A DNA stretch of 64,000 bases from Opitutus terrae PB90-1 (GTDB lineage Bacteria; Verrucomicrobiota; Verrucomicrobiia; Opitutales; Opitutaceae), in the NCBI RefSeq assembly GCF_000019965.1, contig NC_010571.1, positions 4,597,001 through 4,661,000 on the forward strand, read 5' to 3'. Below are positions 34,421 through 43,087 of the stretch, in pieces. Position numbers and translations under genes: made by a program. A model generated the notes under the pieces. That model ran no database searches and was not told the DNA's origin. It was given only the letters and a program-made list of their open reading frames with translations. How positions within the stretch are numbered: the first letter of the stretch is position 1; each line of letters starts with the position of its first letter.

Positions 34421-35893
34421 ATGAACATCCTGCTCGTCAGCCCTCAGACTCCCGACACGTTCTGGAGTTTCAAACACGTCCTGCGCTTCGTCTCCAAGAA
34501 AGCCGCCTTCCCGCCGCTCGGCCTGCTGACGATCGCCGCCATGCTGCCGCGCGACTGGAAGCTCCGGCTCGTCGACCTCAACGTCGAACGGCTCCGCGAC
34601 GAACTTCTCCGCGAAGCCGATTACGTCCTGATTGGCGCGATGCTCGTGCACCAGGAATCCGTGCACGAGATCGTGGCGCGCTGTGCCGCCCTCGGCAAAC
34701 GCGTGATCGGCGGTGGCCCGCTGTTCACGACCGGACACGAAAAGTTCCCCGAGATCGCCCACTTCGTGCTCGGCGAGGCGGAGGAGATCATGCCGCAGCT
34801 CGTCGCCGATCTCGTTTCTGGCGACTTGCAACCGAGCTATCAGGCGCCGCGGTTCCCGACCATCACGCAGACACCGGTGCCGCGTTGGGACCTGATCAAC
34901 GTCCGTCACTATGTCACGATGGCCGCACAGTTTTCCCGCGGCTGCCCATTCGACTGCGAATTCTGCGACATCATCGTGATGAACGGCCGTGTGCCGCGCA
35001 CGAAAACGCCCGCACAATTCGTCGAGGAACTCGAAGTGCTGCGTCGCCACGGCTGGCGCGACATGGTGTTCGTCGTCGACGACAACTTCATCGGCGACAA
35101 GCGCCGCACCCGTGCTCTGCTCGAAGCGCTGATCGAGTGGCGGCGGCGGACCAACCCCAAAATGGGCTTCTTCACCGAGGCTTCGGTCAACCTCGCTGAC
35201 GACCCCGAACTCTGCGCGCTGATGGTTGCCGCCGGGTTCACGAAGGTGTTCGTGGGCATCGAAACGCCCTCCGCCGATGCGCTCGAGGAATGCCACAAGG
35301 TGCAGAACCGCAATCGCGATCTGGTCTCCGCCGTGCACACGCTGCAGCATGCGGGACTCGAGGTCATGGGCGGGTTCATCGTTGGGTTCGACAGCGACCT
35401 GTCCGACATCTTCAAGCGCCAGTTCGATTTCATCCAACGTTCGGGCGTCGCGATCGCGATGGTGGGACTGCTGACCGCGCTGCCGCGCACCAAACTCTGG
35501 ATGCGGCTCAAGCGCGAAGGTCGGCTCGAAGCGGAGAGCACCGGCAACAACACTCAGGCCGAACTGAATTTCGTGCCGAAGCTGAGTCGGGAGTATCTGC
35601 AGCAGGGCTACCGCGAGCTGATGCACCGACTCTACCGGCCGCGCGACTACTACGCCCGGATCCGCACCTTCCTCCGCAACTATCAGCCGAAGGGACCGCG
35701 GCTCCGGTTGAGCCGCGCCGACCTCGTGGCCTTCCTGAAATCGCTCTGGCTGCTCGGGGTCTGGCACCGCGGCCGGATCGGATACTGGCGGCTCTTTTGG
35801 GGCACACTCGTGAAACGACCGACCAAGTTCCGTTTCGCGCTCGAGCTCGCAATCATGGGCTACCACTTCCGCCGCGTGGCCCGGGCGTTGTAG
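34421..35893 (+). CDS. Radical SAM protein with N-terminal cobalamin-binding-type domain and DUF4070-like tail
   Basis: A 490-residue enzyme of the B12-binding/radical SAM superfamily. Residues about 1-150 form a Rossmann-like cobalamin-binding-type domain without the base-off DxHxxG motif. The radical SAM core (about 165-370) has the cluster motif C175PFDCEFC182 (CxxxCxxC). The C-terminal part (about 390-490; LNFVPKLSREYLQQGY, YRPRDYYARI) resembles DUF4070, common in this clade. Members include hopanoid and Mg-protoporphyrin-type enzymes, but many are uncharacterised. The start ATG 34421 opens MNILLVSPQTPDTFWSF, a usual start. No hopanoid genes surround it, so the substrate is unknown. Confidence 0.85.
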   Translation: MNILLVSPQTPDTFWSFKHVLRFVSKKAAFPPLGLLTIAAMLPRDWKLRLVDLNVERLRDELLREADYVLIGAMLVHQESVHEIVARCAALGKRVIGGGPLFTTGHEKFPEIAHFVLGEAEEIMPQLVADLVSGDLQPSYQAPRFPTITQTPVPRWDLINVRHYVTMAAQFSRGCPFDCEFCDIIVMNGRVPRTKTPAQFVEELEVLRRHGWRDMVFVVDDNFIGDKRRTRALLEALIEWRRRTNPKMGFFTEASVNLADDPELCALMVAAGFTKVFVGIETPSADALEECHKVQNRNRDLVSAVHTLQHAGLEVMGGFIVGFDSDLSDIFKRQFDFIQRSGVAIAMVGLLTALPRTKLWMRLKREGRLEAESTGNNTQAELNFVPKLSREYLQQGYRELMHRLYRPRDYYARIRTFLRNYQPKGPRLRLSRADLVAFLKSLWLLGVWHRGRIGYWRLFWGTLVKRPTKFRFALELAIMGYHFRRVARAL

Positions 35894-35970
35894 CCGGCTT
35901 CAGCCCGGCCCCGAACCGCGACGTCGCCATCAGCTGGAGGCCGACGCTCCTTCGGCTCACGAACACGCGT

Positions 35971-36000
35971 GCGTGGGAGCGCGGCCGTCCCCGGCCGCGC
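35971..36000. repeat. Class C palindrome
   Basis: GTGGGAGCGCGGCCG facing CGGCCGCGCC lies between the convergent radical SAM and xylulokinase genes (gap 35894-36044). The same element occurs at 16936, 42863 and 42944. No gene is present in the gap. Confidence 0.7.
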
Positions 36001-36044
36001 CTATTCAGCCGGCCGGCCCGACGTTCGCGCTCCCCGCGCTCGAC

Positions 36045-37577
36045 TCAGGCCTTGTTCGCCAGCGCGCGCTGGTCGGCAAACACCTCGCGCAGCGCGAGGC
36101 TGAGCTTGTCCTGCAACGCCTGCAGTTCGCGGTAACGCGCGACGTTCGCCTTGTTCGGCGTGCACCGCGTCGACTCGTCCAGCGCCACCGTGCCCGTGGT
36201 GAAATCCGTCAGCTTTGCCTTCTTGTTGCCGTCGCGGATCGCCACGCACCACGCGGCCTGCAACGCGCCGCCAAGCGCCGCGCCTTCATCCTCGACCATG
36301 CCGACCACCGGCACGCCGAAGATGTCCGCCATCATCTGCCGCCAGAACGGCGACTTCGAGCCGCCGCCCGTGACGCGAATTTCCTTCGCCTTCACCCCGA
36401 GCGTTGCGAGCCGGCGCAGACCGTAGTTCATGCCCATGGTCACGCCCTCCATCGCGGCACGGTTCAGGTGCGCTGCGTTGAAGGTTTTCTGGTTCAACCC
36501 GAAGAACACGCCCGAGCCGTCCGGCACGTTCGGCGTGCGCTCGCCGGCCAGATACGGCAGCAGGATCAGCCCGTTCGCACCCGCCGGCGCTTTCGCCGCG
36601 GAATCGTCGAGCGCGCGCACGTCGAGCCCGAACAGCGTGCGGATCTGCTCCGTCACGGTCGTGACATTCATCGTGCAGAGCAATGGCAGCCAGCCGCCGG
36701 TCGACGAGCAGAACGCCGCGATCTCGCCCTGCGGATCAATCACCGGCTTGCTCGCGAACGCGTAAATCGTGCCGCTCGTGCCGAAGCTCGCCGTCACCAC
36801 GCCCGGCGCCACGTTGCCGGTGCCGATCGCGCCCATCATGTTGTCGCCACCGCCGGCGCTGACGACCACGTCAGTCGAGAGTCCGTATTTCGCCGCCAGC
36901 TCCGCGCGCAGCGTGCCTGCGGCTTGATGCGATTCGGAAATCGGCGGCAGGTAGTCGGCCAGCTTCCGATCGATCGCAGCGATCACGTCCTTCGACCACT
37001 TGCGCGTCCGCACGTCCATCATCGCCGTGCCCGAAGCGTCGCCGAACTCCATGAAGTAATTCCCGGTGAGGTGGAAATTGAGATAGTCGTGCGGCAGCAG
37101 CACGTGCCGGAGCTTCTTGTAGTTCTCGGGCTCGTGGCGCTTCAGCCAGAGGATTTTCGGCGCGGTGAATCCCGGCAGAATCAGATTGCCGGTCTTCCTG
37201 ATCGCCGCCTTCGGCCCGCCGAGTTTTTTCGTGATGATCGCGCATTCCGGCGCCGTGCTCGTATCGCACCAGAGTTTCGCCGGCCGGATGACTGCGCCGT
37301 TCTCGTCCAGCGGCACAAAGCCGTGCTGCTGGCCGGACACGCCGATCCCGCGCACGCGCTTCGCCTGCTCGGCCCCGATCTTCGCCACCACCTCGCCGAT
37401 CACGAAGTCGAGCGCGGAGGTCCAATCCTCCGGGTGCTGCTCCATGTGCCCAACGGGCAGCCCTTCGATCAACTGGTGAGGCGCGCGCGCCTCCGCCACG
37501 ACCTTGCGGGTCTCGAGATCGAGGACGATCGCTTTGACACTCTGTGTGCCGGAATCAATGCCGATGAAGAGGCTCAT
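36045..37577 (-). CDS. xylB: Xylulokinase (FGGY family)
   Basis: A 510-residue carbohydrate kinase phosphorylating D-xylulose to xylulose 5-phosphate in pentose catabolism. Motifs: MSLFIGIDSGTQSVKAIVLD (phosphate 1), GIGVSGQQHGFVPLD, FGDASGTAMMDVRTRKW, SAGGGDNMMGAIGTGN with the catalytic Asp region, and IRVTGGGSKSPFWRQMMADIF (adenosine motif). The length fits XylB. The ATG at 37577 gives the conserved start. It is a single gene here; the GH43 enzyme at 19.4 kb is a plausible upstream step in the same pathway. Confidence 0.93.
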   Translation of the reverse strand: MSLFIGIDSGTQSVKAIVLDLETRKVVAEARAPHQLIEGLPVGHMEQHPEDWTSALDFVIGEVVAKIGAEQAKRVRGIGVSGQQHGFVPLDENGAVIRPAKLWCDTSTAPECAIITKKLGGPKAAIRKTGNLILPGFTAPKILWLKRHEPENYKKLRHVLLPHDYLNFHLTGNYFMEFGDASGTAMMDVRTRKWSKDVIAAIDRKLADYLPPISESHQAAGTLRAELAAKYGLSTDVVVSAGGGDNMMGAIGTGNVAPGVVTASFGTSGTIYAFASKPVIDPQGEIAAFCSSTGGWLPLLCTMNVTTVTEQIRTLFGLDVRALDDSAAKAPAGANGLILLPYLAGERTPNVPDGSGVFFGLNQKTFNAAHLNRAAMEGVTMGMNYGLRRLATLGVKAKEIRVTGGGSKSPFWRQMMADIFGVPVVGMVEDEGAALGGALQAAWCVAIRDGNKKAKLTDFTTGTVALDESTRCTPNKANVARYRELQALQDKLSLALREVFADQRALANKA

Positions 37578-37693
37578 AGTCGGTAAGGTGATTGGGGAAC
37601 CTGAGCGGTTGTTTTCGCCAGCCCCGGCGCGCACCGCAAAGCGAAACTGCGGCAAACATTAGCCCGGTACGCATCCCACCCGCTAGGACCCGC

Positions 37694-39832
37694 TCAGTTT
37701 CTCATCAATGCCCGTTGGATCGACTCGATCAACGCCTTCGGTCCGCATGGTTTCGGCAGGATGTCGCTGAGCCCGAGCTCAGCCAGCTCGCCGTCACCCG
37801 CGTGGGAATCCAGCCCGCTGGTGGCGATGACTTTGAGCTGCGGATTGAGCAACCGCAGCGCCCGAATCAGCGCCGCGCCCCCCATCTGGGGCATCATCAT
37901 GTCGGTCAGCAGCAACTGCACGTTGTCGCGCTGATCCAGAAAAGCCGTCACCGCTTCCTTGCCGTCCGTCGCCGTCACGACGCGATAGTTCTGTTTCACC
38001 AGCACGTGCCGGGTGGCATCGCGAATCGGCTCCTCGTCATCGACCACTAGGATCAGCTCGCCGTGGCCCAGCGGCAACGGCTCAGCCGGTTCGGCCGCGG
38101 GTTCCGCCACCTCGGCCCGCGACGCGGGCAGGTAGACGCGGAAGTCGCTGCCCTTCCCCGCCTCGCTCGACACGTTCACAAACCCGCCGTGGCTGCGCAC
38201 GATTCCGAGCACGGTCGAAAGCCCCAGCCCCGTGCCGCGGCCCAGGTCCTTCGTCGTGAAGAACGGATCGAAGATTCGCTCCATGATCTCCGGGGTCATG
38301 CCGACGCCGGTGTCCTTCACCGACAGCATCACGTAAGAGCCTGGCGGGGCGTCATGCGGCAACTGCGCATCGCCCGCCACGAATTCGACGTTCACCGCGC
38401 TGATCGCGAGCGTCCCGCCGTGCGGCATGGCGTCGCGTGCATTCACGCAGAGGTTCACCAACACCTGGTGCAGTTGGGTCGCATCGGCGACCACCGGCCA
38501 GAGCTCGCCCTTGGTCTGATCGATCAGCGTGATCTCGCGCGGGAACGTCTCGCGCATGATCCCCATCATCTCCCGCACGAGATGCCGGATCTGCAGGGCA
38601 AGCCGCGAGCCTTCGACGCCACGGCTGAAGGTCAGCAACTGCCGGATGATGTCGGCGCCGCGCCGCGCGCTGCGCTCCACCATCGAGAGCATTTCGCGAT
38701 CGTGCTCGTTGGTGATGTTTTCCTTCAACAGCCCGGCGGCCATCAGCATCGGCGCGAGAATGTTGTTCAAATCGTGCGCCACGCCGCCGGCCAGCGTGCC
38801 GATCGCCTCGAGCCGCTGCGCCCGCAGAAACTGCGACTCGAGCTGTTTGCGTTCGGTAATGTCCTGGGCCACCCCGACGATCCGCACCACGCGCCCGGCG
38901 CCGTCCTTGACCGGGAACGACCGGTCGTGCACCCAGCGTTCCGTGCCGTCCGGCCGCAAAATTCGATATTGCTCGTCGTAGCCCTCAGGGGTCCCCCCCT
39001 GCACGACGCGGCGCAACCGCTCGCGGTCGTCCGCGTGCAGCGTCTGGAGCCACGTCTCCGAATCCCAGTTTACCACCTCCGCGCACGGCCGCCCCCAGAT
39101 CTTTTCGAAGGCCGGACTCACATAGACGATCCGGATATGGCTGGGGTCGTGAATCCAAAACACCTCGTGGATGTTCTCGACCACCGCGCGGAACCGATCC
39201 TCGCTCTCCCTCCGTTGTGCCTCCGCCCGGTTGCGCTCGGTCACGTCCTGCACGGTGGTCACGCGGTAAAGCAGTGCTTCGTTCGCGTCGCGGACCGAGA
39301 CCAGGTCGACCTGCACCGTGAAGACCGAGCCGTCCTTGCGCACCCTGTTCGCCTGGAATTGCACGCGTCCGTCACGGTCGGCGATCGCCACATTGCGCCG
39401 CACGTGTTCCCAATCGCTCGGCACATAGAGGGTCAACACGTCCCGGCCATTCATCTCGGCGACAGTGAAGCCGTGCATCGCGGCAAACGCGGGGTTGCAG
39501 GCCAACAAACGATTCGTGGCCGGAATGCCGATCGCGATGCCGTGCGCGCAATGGTTGAACGCATCCGCCCACTGCCGCAGCTCGACCTCGATCTTCGCCT
39601 GCTCGTCCAGCTGCCGCTTCAGCCGCGCCATCCACTGCTGCAGCACGCCGTAGAGCAGCAGTGACGTCACCGCCACGAAGGCCCAACCTTTGTAAATCGA
39701 GAGCCGGGCCGCCGCAGGGACATCCTGCACGAGGAGCAACACCGCCCAATCTGAAAACGTGATCCAGAGCGCCGCCGCCGCCGCGTAGACCAACGTTGTC
39801 CGCAACGCGAAACCGTGAGGGTAGATCCGCAT
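37694..39832 (-). CDS. PAS-containing hybrid sensor histidine kinase
   Basis: About 712 residues. Two transmembrane helices near the N-terminus (about 9-33 and 48-66; ALWITFSDWAVLLLVQD and KGWAFVAVTSLLLYG) are followed by two PAS/PAC units (about 85-220 and 225-345), a HisKA domain with the phospho-acceptor in GGVAHDLNNILAPML, an HATPase domain (VLVNLCVNARDAM N-box, VKDTGVGM, GRGTGLGLSTVLG) and a C-terminal receiver with the acceptor Asp in LLLTDMMMPQMGG. It is a membrane kinase whose output partner is not encoded nearby. ATG 39832 is preferred over the TTG at 39898. The signal is unknown. Confidence 0.92.
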   Translation of the reverse strand: MRIYPHGFALRTTLVYAAAAALWITFSDWAVLLLVQDVPAAARLSIYKGWAFVAVTSLLLYGVLQQWMARLKRQLDEQAKIEVELRQWADAFNHCAHGIAIGIPATNRLLACNPAFAAMHGFTVAEMNGRDVLTLYVPSDWEHVRRNVAIADRDGRVQFQANRVRKDGSVFTVQVDLVSVRDANEALLYRVTTVQDVTERNRAEAQRRESEDRFRAVVENIHEVFWIHDPSHIRIVYVSPAFEKIWGRPCAEVVNWDSETWLQTLHADDRERLRRVVQGGTPEGYDEQYRILRPDGTERWVHDRSFPVKDGAGRVVRIVGVAQDITERKQLESQFLRAQRLEAIGTLAGGVAHDLNNILAPMLMAAGLLKENITNEHDREMLSMVERSARRGADIIRQLLTFSRGVEGSRLALQIRHLVREMMGIMRETFPREITLIDQTKGELWPVVADATQLHQVLVNLCVNARDAMPHGGTLAISAVNVEFVAGDAQLPHDAPPGSYVMLSVKDTGVGMTPEIMERIFDPFFTTKDLGRGTGLGLSTVLGIVRSHGGFVNVSSEAGKGSDFRVYLPASRAEVAEPAAEPAEPLPLGHGELILVVDDEEPIRDATRHVLVKQNYRVVTATDGKEAVTAFLDQRDNVQLLLTDMMMPQMGGAALIRALRLLNPQLKVIATSGLDSHAGDGELAELGLSDILPKPCGPKALIESIQRALMRN

Positions 39833-40121
39833 GACCGGGGGTAAACTCGCCGAGCCTTTTTTGGGGGTCGCGGCCCGTCCCGCGTCGATCCTCGCCAAGT
39901 CGCTCCGGGCGCCGTCCCGATCGACACCGGCGAGATCTCCAGCCGAAGGGCCGCGCTGATCACCACCCCGGGGGCGGAAGGAGACAAACGAAATAGTTTT
40001 GGCGCGCCATCGCTCTTTGCTTGCAATTGCAGAAACGCCAGCGGCGTTCCTGGCCCATGCGACGGCCGTAAGATTTGCTTCCCCCTTGCTCTCGCGGGCT
40101 TCCGGCCTCTGTTTGCCCGCG
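39833..40121. other. Divergent promoter region, kinase and ABC importer
   Basis: A 289-base region between divergent genes. It contains small perfect palindromes TGCAATTGCA (40022-40031) and AACGCCAGCGGCGTT (40034-40048), either of which could be an operator. I looked for a TPP riboswitch, given the NMT1/THI5-type importer downstream, and saw no core consensus. No gene is supported. Confidence 0.4.
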
Positions 40122-40898
40122 ATGGAGCGATCGCCGCTGGTCGAGTTTCAAGAGGTTACCAAACGTTTCGGCGACGGCCCGGCCGTGCTGGAGCAGATTT
40201 CGCTCACCGCGGCCGCCGGCGACTTCATCGGCCTGATCGGCCCCAGCGGCTGCGGGAAATCCACGCTACTGCGCCTGATCGCGGGCCTTAGTCCAATCAC
40301 TCATGGCTCGCTGACCATCGGCGGCCGCTCCCCGGAAGCCGCCGCGGCTGATCTGGCGTTTGTCTTTCAAGAATCGACGCTCCTGCCCTGGCTCAACGTC
40401 GCGAAAAACGTCGAAGCGCCGCTCCGACTGCGCCGCATTCCCGGCGGCCAGCGCGTCGCCACCCGCCAGCGCGTACTCGAGCTCGTGGGGCTCGGCGATC
40501 GCGGCCCCGCCTACCCGCGACAACTCTCGGGCGGGCAGAAGATGCGCGTGTCGATCGCCCGCGCCCTGGCCCTCGCGCCCCGGCTGCTGCTGCTCGACGA
40601 ACCGTTCGGCGCGCTGGACGAAATGACGCGCGAGCGGCTCAACGAGGAATTGCTCGCCATTCGCGAGCAGCAGGCGTGGACGGCGTTTTTCGTCACGCAC
40701 TCCGTCGCCGAGGCGGTGTTCCTCTCGAACCGGATCGTCGTGCTGTCCAGTGCACCCGGCCGGATCGCCGCCGAGGTGCCCGTCGACCTCCCTTATCCCC
40801 GCACCGCCGAAACGCGGCTGTCGCGCGCTTATCACGATCTCGTCACCGAGGTCTCCCGCGTGCTCCGCCAAGCAGAATCTCCGCGCCCGGTCGCCTGA
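40122..40898 (+). CDS. ABC importer ATP-binding subunit (SsuB/TauB/ThiZ-like)
   Basis: A 258-residue ATPase. Walker A GPSGCGKST, Q-loop FVFQESTLLPWLNV, signature LSGGQKMRVSIARAL, Walker B LLLLDEPFGALDE and the H-loop FVTHSVAEAV are complete. The Q-loop wording is typical of the nitrate/sulfonate/taurine/thiamine-precursor subgroup. ATG 40122 begins MERSPLVEFQEVTKRFG. It is followed by a permease and an NMT1/THI5-type binding protein, making a complete three-part importer. The 144-base gap before the permease is filled with repeats. Confidence 0.92.
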   Translation: MERSPLVEFQEVTKRFGDGPAVLEQISLTAAAGDFIGLIGPSGCGKSTLLRLIAGLSPITHGSLTIGGRSPEAAAADLAFVFQESTLLPWLNVAKNVEAPLRLRRIPGGQRVATRQRVLELVGLGDRGPAYPRQLSGGQKMRVSIARALALAPRLLLLDEPFGALDEMTRERLNEELLAIREQQAWTAFFVTHSVAEAVFLSNRIVVLSSAPGRIAAEVPVDLPYPRTAETRLSRAYHDLVTEVSRVLRQAESPRPVA

Positions 40899-40913
40899 CC
40901 TCTCCGGGCTCAA

Positions 40914-40934
40914 CCCTTCGACAAGCTCAGGGCC
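40914..40934. repeat. Palindromic repeat CCCTTCGACAAGCTCAGGGC
   Basis: The 20-base word is an imperfect palindrome with arms CCCT/AGGG and CTT/AAG around it. I recall the same word as a widely distributed intergenic repeat in unrelated bacteria, but cannot search for it here. It lies immediately after the ATPase gene. Confidence 0.6.
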
Positions 40935-40941
40935 TTCGACT

Positions 40942-41015
40942 CTCATCCCTCAACTCTCAACCCGTTCCCAGTCCACTCGTCTCCTCTCTCAACTCTCAAC
41001 CCTCATCTCTCAACC
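40942..41015. repeat. Heptamer arrays between ABC ATPase and permease genes
   Basis: A three-unit array (CTCATCC, CTCAACT, CTCAACC; 40942-40962) and a four-unit array (CTCAACT, CTCAACC, CTCATCT, CTCAACC; 40988-41015) lie within 75 bases. The second is identical to the copy at 32069. They sit in the operon between two co-oriented genes, so they would be transcribed. Confidence 0.85.
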
Positions 41016-41042
41016 TTCCTCCGCTCTCGCCTCATTCGCCCC

Positions 41043-41834
41043 ATGCCCCGCCGCCTGCTACCTTTGCTGCTCACCGTCGCGACGGGCGTCGCGTTCGTGG
41101 CGCTGTGGTATGGCGTACACTTCTGGCTCAGCGAGGACAGTCGGTTCCTGCTGCCTGCGCCCGACGCCGTTCTTCGCGCTTTCGGCGAATACCGAACCGA
41201 TCTCGTTCGCGCCACGCTCAATACCGTTTACGGTGCGCTGCTCGGCTTCGCGCTGGCGATCGGCGTCAGCATCCTCGCTGCGGTGGTACTGTCGCTCTCT
41301 CCCATCGTTCGGATCAGCCTGTATCCTTATCTGATGCTGCTGCAGATGACGCCGATCATCATCGCCGCCCCGATCCTGATCCTCTGGGTCGGCCCGGGCC
41401 TGCCGAGCGTCGTGTTGATCACGTTCCTGATTTGTTTCTTTCCCTTGGCGGTGAACACCACCCAGGGCCTCGTCTCGACCGACCGCAACCTCGTCGATCT
41501 TTTTCGGATGTGGCGCGCATCGCGTTTCCAACAGCTGGTGTTGCTGCGCCTGCCCGCGGCCCTGCCGTATTTCTTCACCGGCTTGCGGATCGCCGCCACG
41601 CTCGCGCCGATCGGCGCGCTGGTGGGCGATTACACCGCCGGCAGTTCCGCGGGCGATGGCGGCGGGCTCGGATTTCAAGCCTTGATCTATTCGAGCCAGG
41701 CGAAATACGCCGCGCTCTTCGCCACCGCCGCGGTCACGTGCGTGCTCGGCTTCGTCTTCGTCGGCTTCGTGCTCGGCGCAAGCCGGCTCGCGCTTCGTCA
41801 CTGGCACGACTCCTTCGACCCCGCCGACAAATAG
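41043..41834 (+). CDS. ABC importer permease (SsuC/TauC/ThiX-like)
   Basis: A 263-residue membrane subunit with about six helices. The cytoplasmic EAA-type loop is seen as FRMWRASRFQQLVLLRLPAALPYFFTGLRIAA, which docks on the ATPase. Helix 1 MPRRLLPLLLTVATGVAFVALWYGV opens at ATG 41043. Family members import nitrate, aliphatic sulfonates, taurine or thiamine precursors. It lies between the ATPase and the binding-protein genes of the same system. Confidence 0.92.
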   Translation: MPRRLLPLLLTVATGVAFVALWYGVHFWLSEDSRFLLPAPDAVLRAFGEYRTDLVRATLNTVYGALLGFALAIGVSILAAVVLSLSPIVRISLYPYLMLLQMTPIIIAAPILILWVGPGLPSVVLITFLICFFPLAVNTTQGLVSTDRNLVDLFRMWRASRFQQLVLLRLPAALPYFFTGLRIAATLAPIGALVGDYTAGSSAGDGGGLGFQALIYSSQAKYAALFATAAVTCVLGFVFVGFVLGASRLALRHWHDSFDPADK

Positions 41835-41861
41835 CCGCCGCCCACGACCCAACTTTTCCCG

Positions 41862-42830
41862 ATGAAACGCCCCCTCCCCCTCGCCCTCACCTTCCTCGCC
41901 CTCGCCCTCTGGATGCACGGCGCCGATCGACCGCTGACGAAGCTTACCGTCCAACTCGATTGGATGCCCGAGCCGGAGCACGGCGGATTTTACCAGGCGC
42001 AGGCGCTCGGTTTCTTCCGCGAGGAGGGACTCGACGTGACGCTCCTGCCCGGCGGGCCCAACGCGCTCGTCATGCCGAAGGTCGCGACCGGACGCGCCGA
42101 CATCGGTCAGGCCGACAGCACCAACACGCTCCTCCAACAGGCCGAAGGGCTGCCCGTCCTGCAGTTCGCGGCCGTGTTCCAAGACGATCCCTCCGGGCTG
42201 CTCGTCAACGCGGCGAGTTCGGTGCATCGGTTCGAGGACCTGCAAGGGAAGACGATCATCGCCCGACCCGAGTGGGCGTTCCTCGCGTTTCTCGAAAAAA
42301 AATACCAGCTGAAGTTCGCGGTCGTGCCGCAGACGTTTTCGGTCGCCGCATTTTTGGGCAACAAGGAAGCCATTCAGCAGGGCTACTTCATCGCCGAGCC
42401 ACATCACATCGTGAAGGCCGGGGGCGAGATGCCCCGCTTCCTGTCGACGTGGGATGCCGGCTTCCGCGCGTACGCCGTGCTGGTCACGAGCCGCAAGTTC
42501 GCGCGCGACCATCCCGACGCGCTCCGGGCGTTTGTGCGCGCCTACCTTCGCGGCTGGCGCAGCTACCTCGAGGAAGACCCCACTCCCGCACACGCCGCGT
42601 TGAAGGCGGCGAATCCAAGTAACACCGACGAATTCATGGCGTTCTCCCGGCAAAAGATCATCGCCGAGAAACTCGTGACCGGGCGCGATGCGAGCGGCGG
42701 CGTCACGCAAATCGGCCGGCTCGATCCCGCACGCTTCGACACGCAGATCCGCCAACTGGAGGAACTCGGCATCCTGAAACCCGGCAAAGTCACCACCGCG
42801 CAAGCGATCACGACCGATTTTGTGCCGTAG
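41862..42830 (+). CDS. ABC importer substrate-binding protein (NMT1/THI5-like)
   Basis: A 322-residue exported binding protein with a signal peptide (about 1-20). TKLTVQLDWMPEPEHGGFYQAQALGFFREEGLDV and GRADIGQADSTNTL are the fold's ligand-site segments. The NMT1/THI5 family binds pyrimidine-type thiamine precursors or related small molecules; similar proteins bind nitrate and sulfonates. The ligand-specific residues cannot be read with certainty. It follows the permease by 27 bases, completing the importer. Confidence 0.88.
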   Translation: MKRPLPLALTFLALALWMHGADRPLTKLTVQLDWMPEPEHGGFYQAQALGFFREEGLDVTLLPGGPNALVMPKVATGRADIGQADSTNTLLQQAEGLPVLQFAAVFQDDPSGLLVNAASSVHRFEDLQGKTIIARPEWAFLAFLEKKYQLKFAVVPQTFSVAAFLGNKEAIQQGYFIAEPHHIVKAGGEMPRFLSTWDAGFRAYAVLVTSRKFARDHPDALRAFVRAYLRGWRSYLEEDPTPAHAALKAANPSNTDEFMAFSRQKIIAEKLVTGRDASGGVTQIGRLDPARFDTQIRQLEELGILKPGKVTTAQAITTDFVP

Positions 42831-42862
42831 CCGGGGTCGCCGCCGCTCGCGCGAGAGTACGC

Positions 42863-42973
42863 CTGCGTGAGAGCGTGGCCGCCCTCGGCCGCTGCTTGGT
42901 GCGTTGAGTGCAACGCGCTCCACCTCGATCCTTCGCACCCGCTTGCGTGGGAGCGCGGGAATCCTGCCCGCTC
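42863..42973. repeat. Two class C palindromes before the methyltransferase gene
   Basis: Copies lie at 42863-42893 (GTGAGAGCGTGGCCG variant) and 42944-42973 (GTGGGAGCGCGGG variant). They occupy the gap 42831-43087, which holds no gene that I can support. Confidence 0.65.
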
Positions 42974-43087
42974 TCTTCCCGCCCCACGTTCGAACGTCGG
43001 CTTCGCCCGTTTTGATTTGTCATCCCTCCTGTCGGCCGCGTCCACTCCTCGCCGCGCCGCGACTCCTCCGAGCTCACGGCCCGTCCG

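Noticed and set aside
39833-40121. TPP riboswitch upstream of the NMT1/THI5-type importer
   Set aside because: I searched by eye for the conserved CTGAGA and ACCTGA-type core and did not find it.
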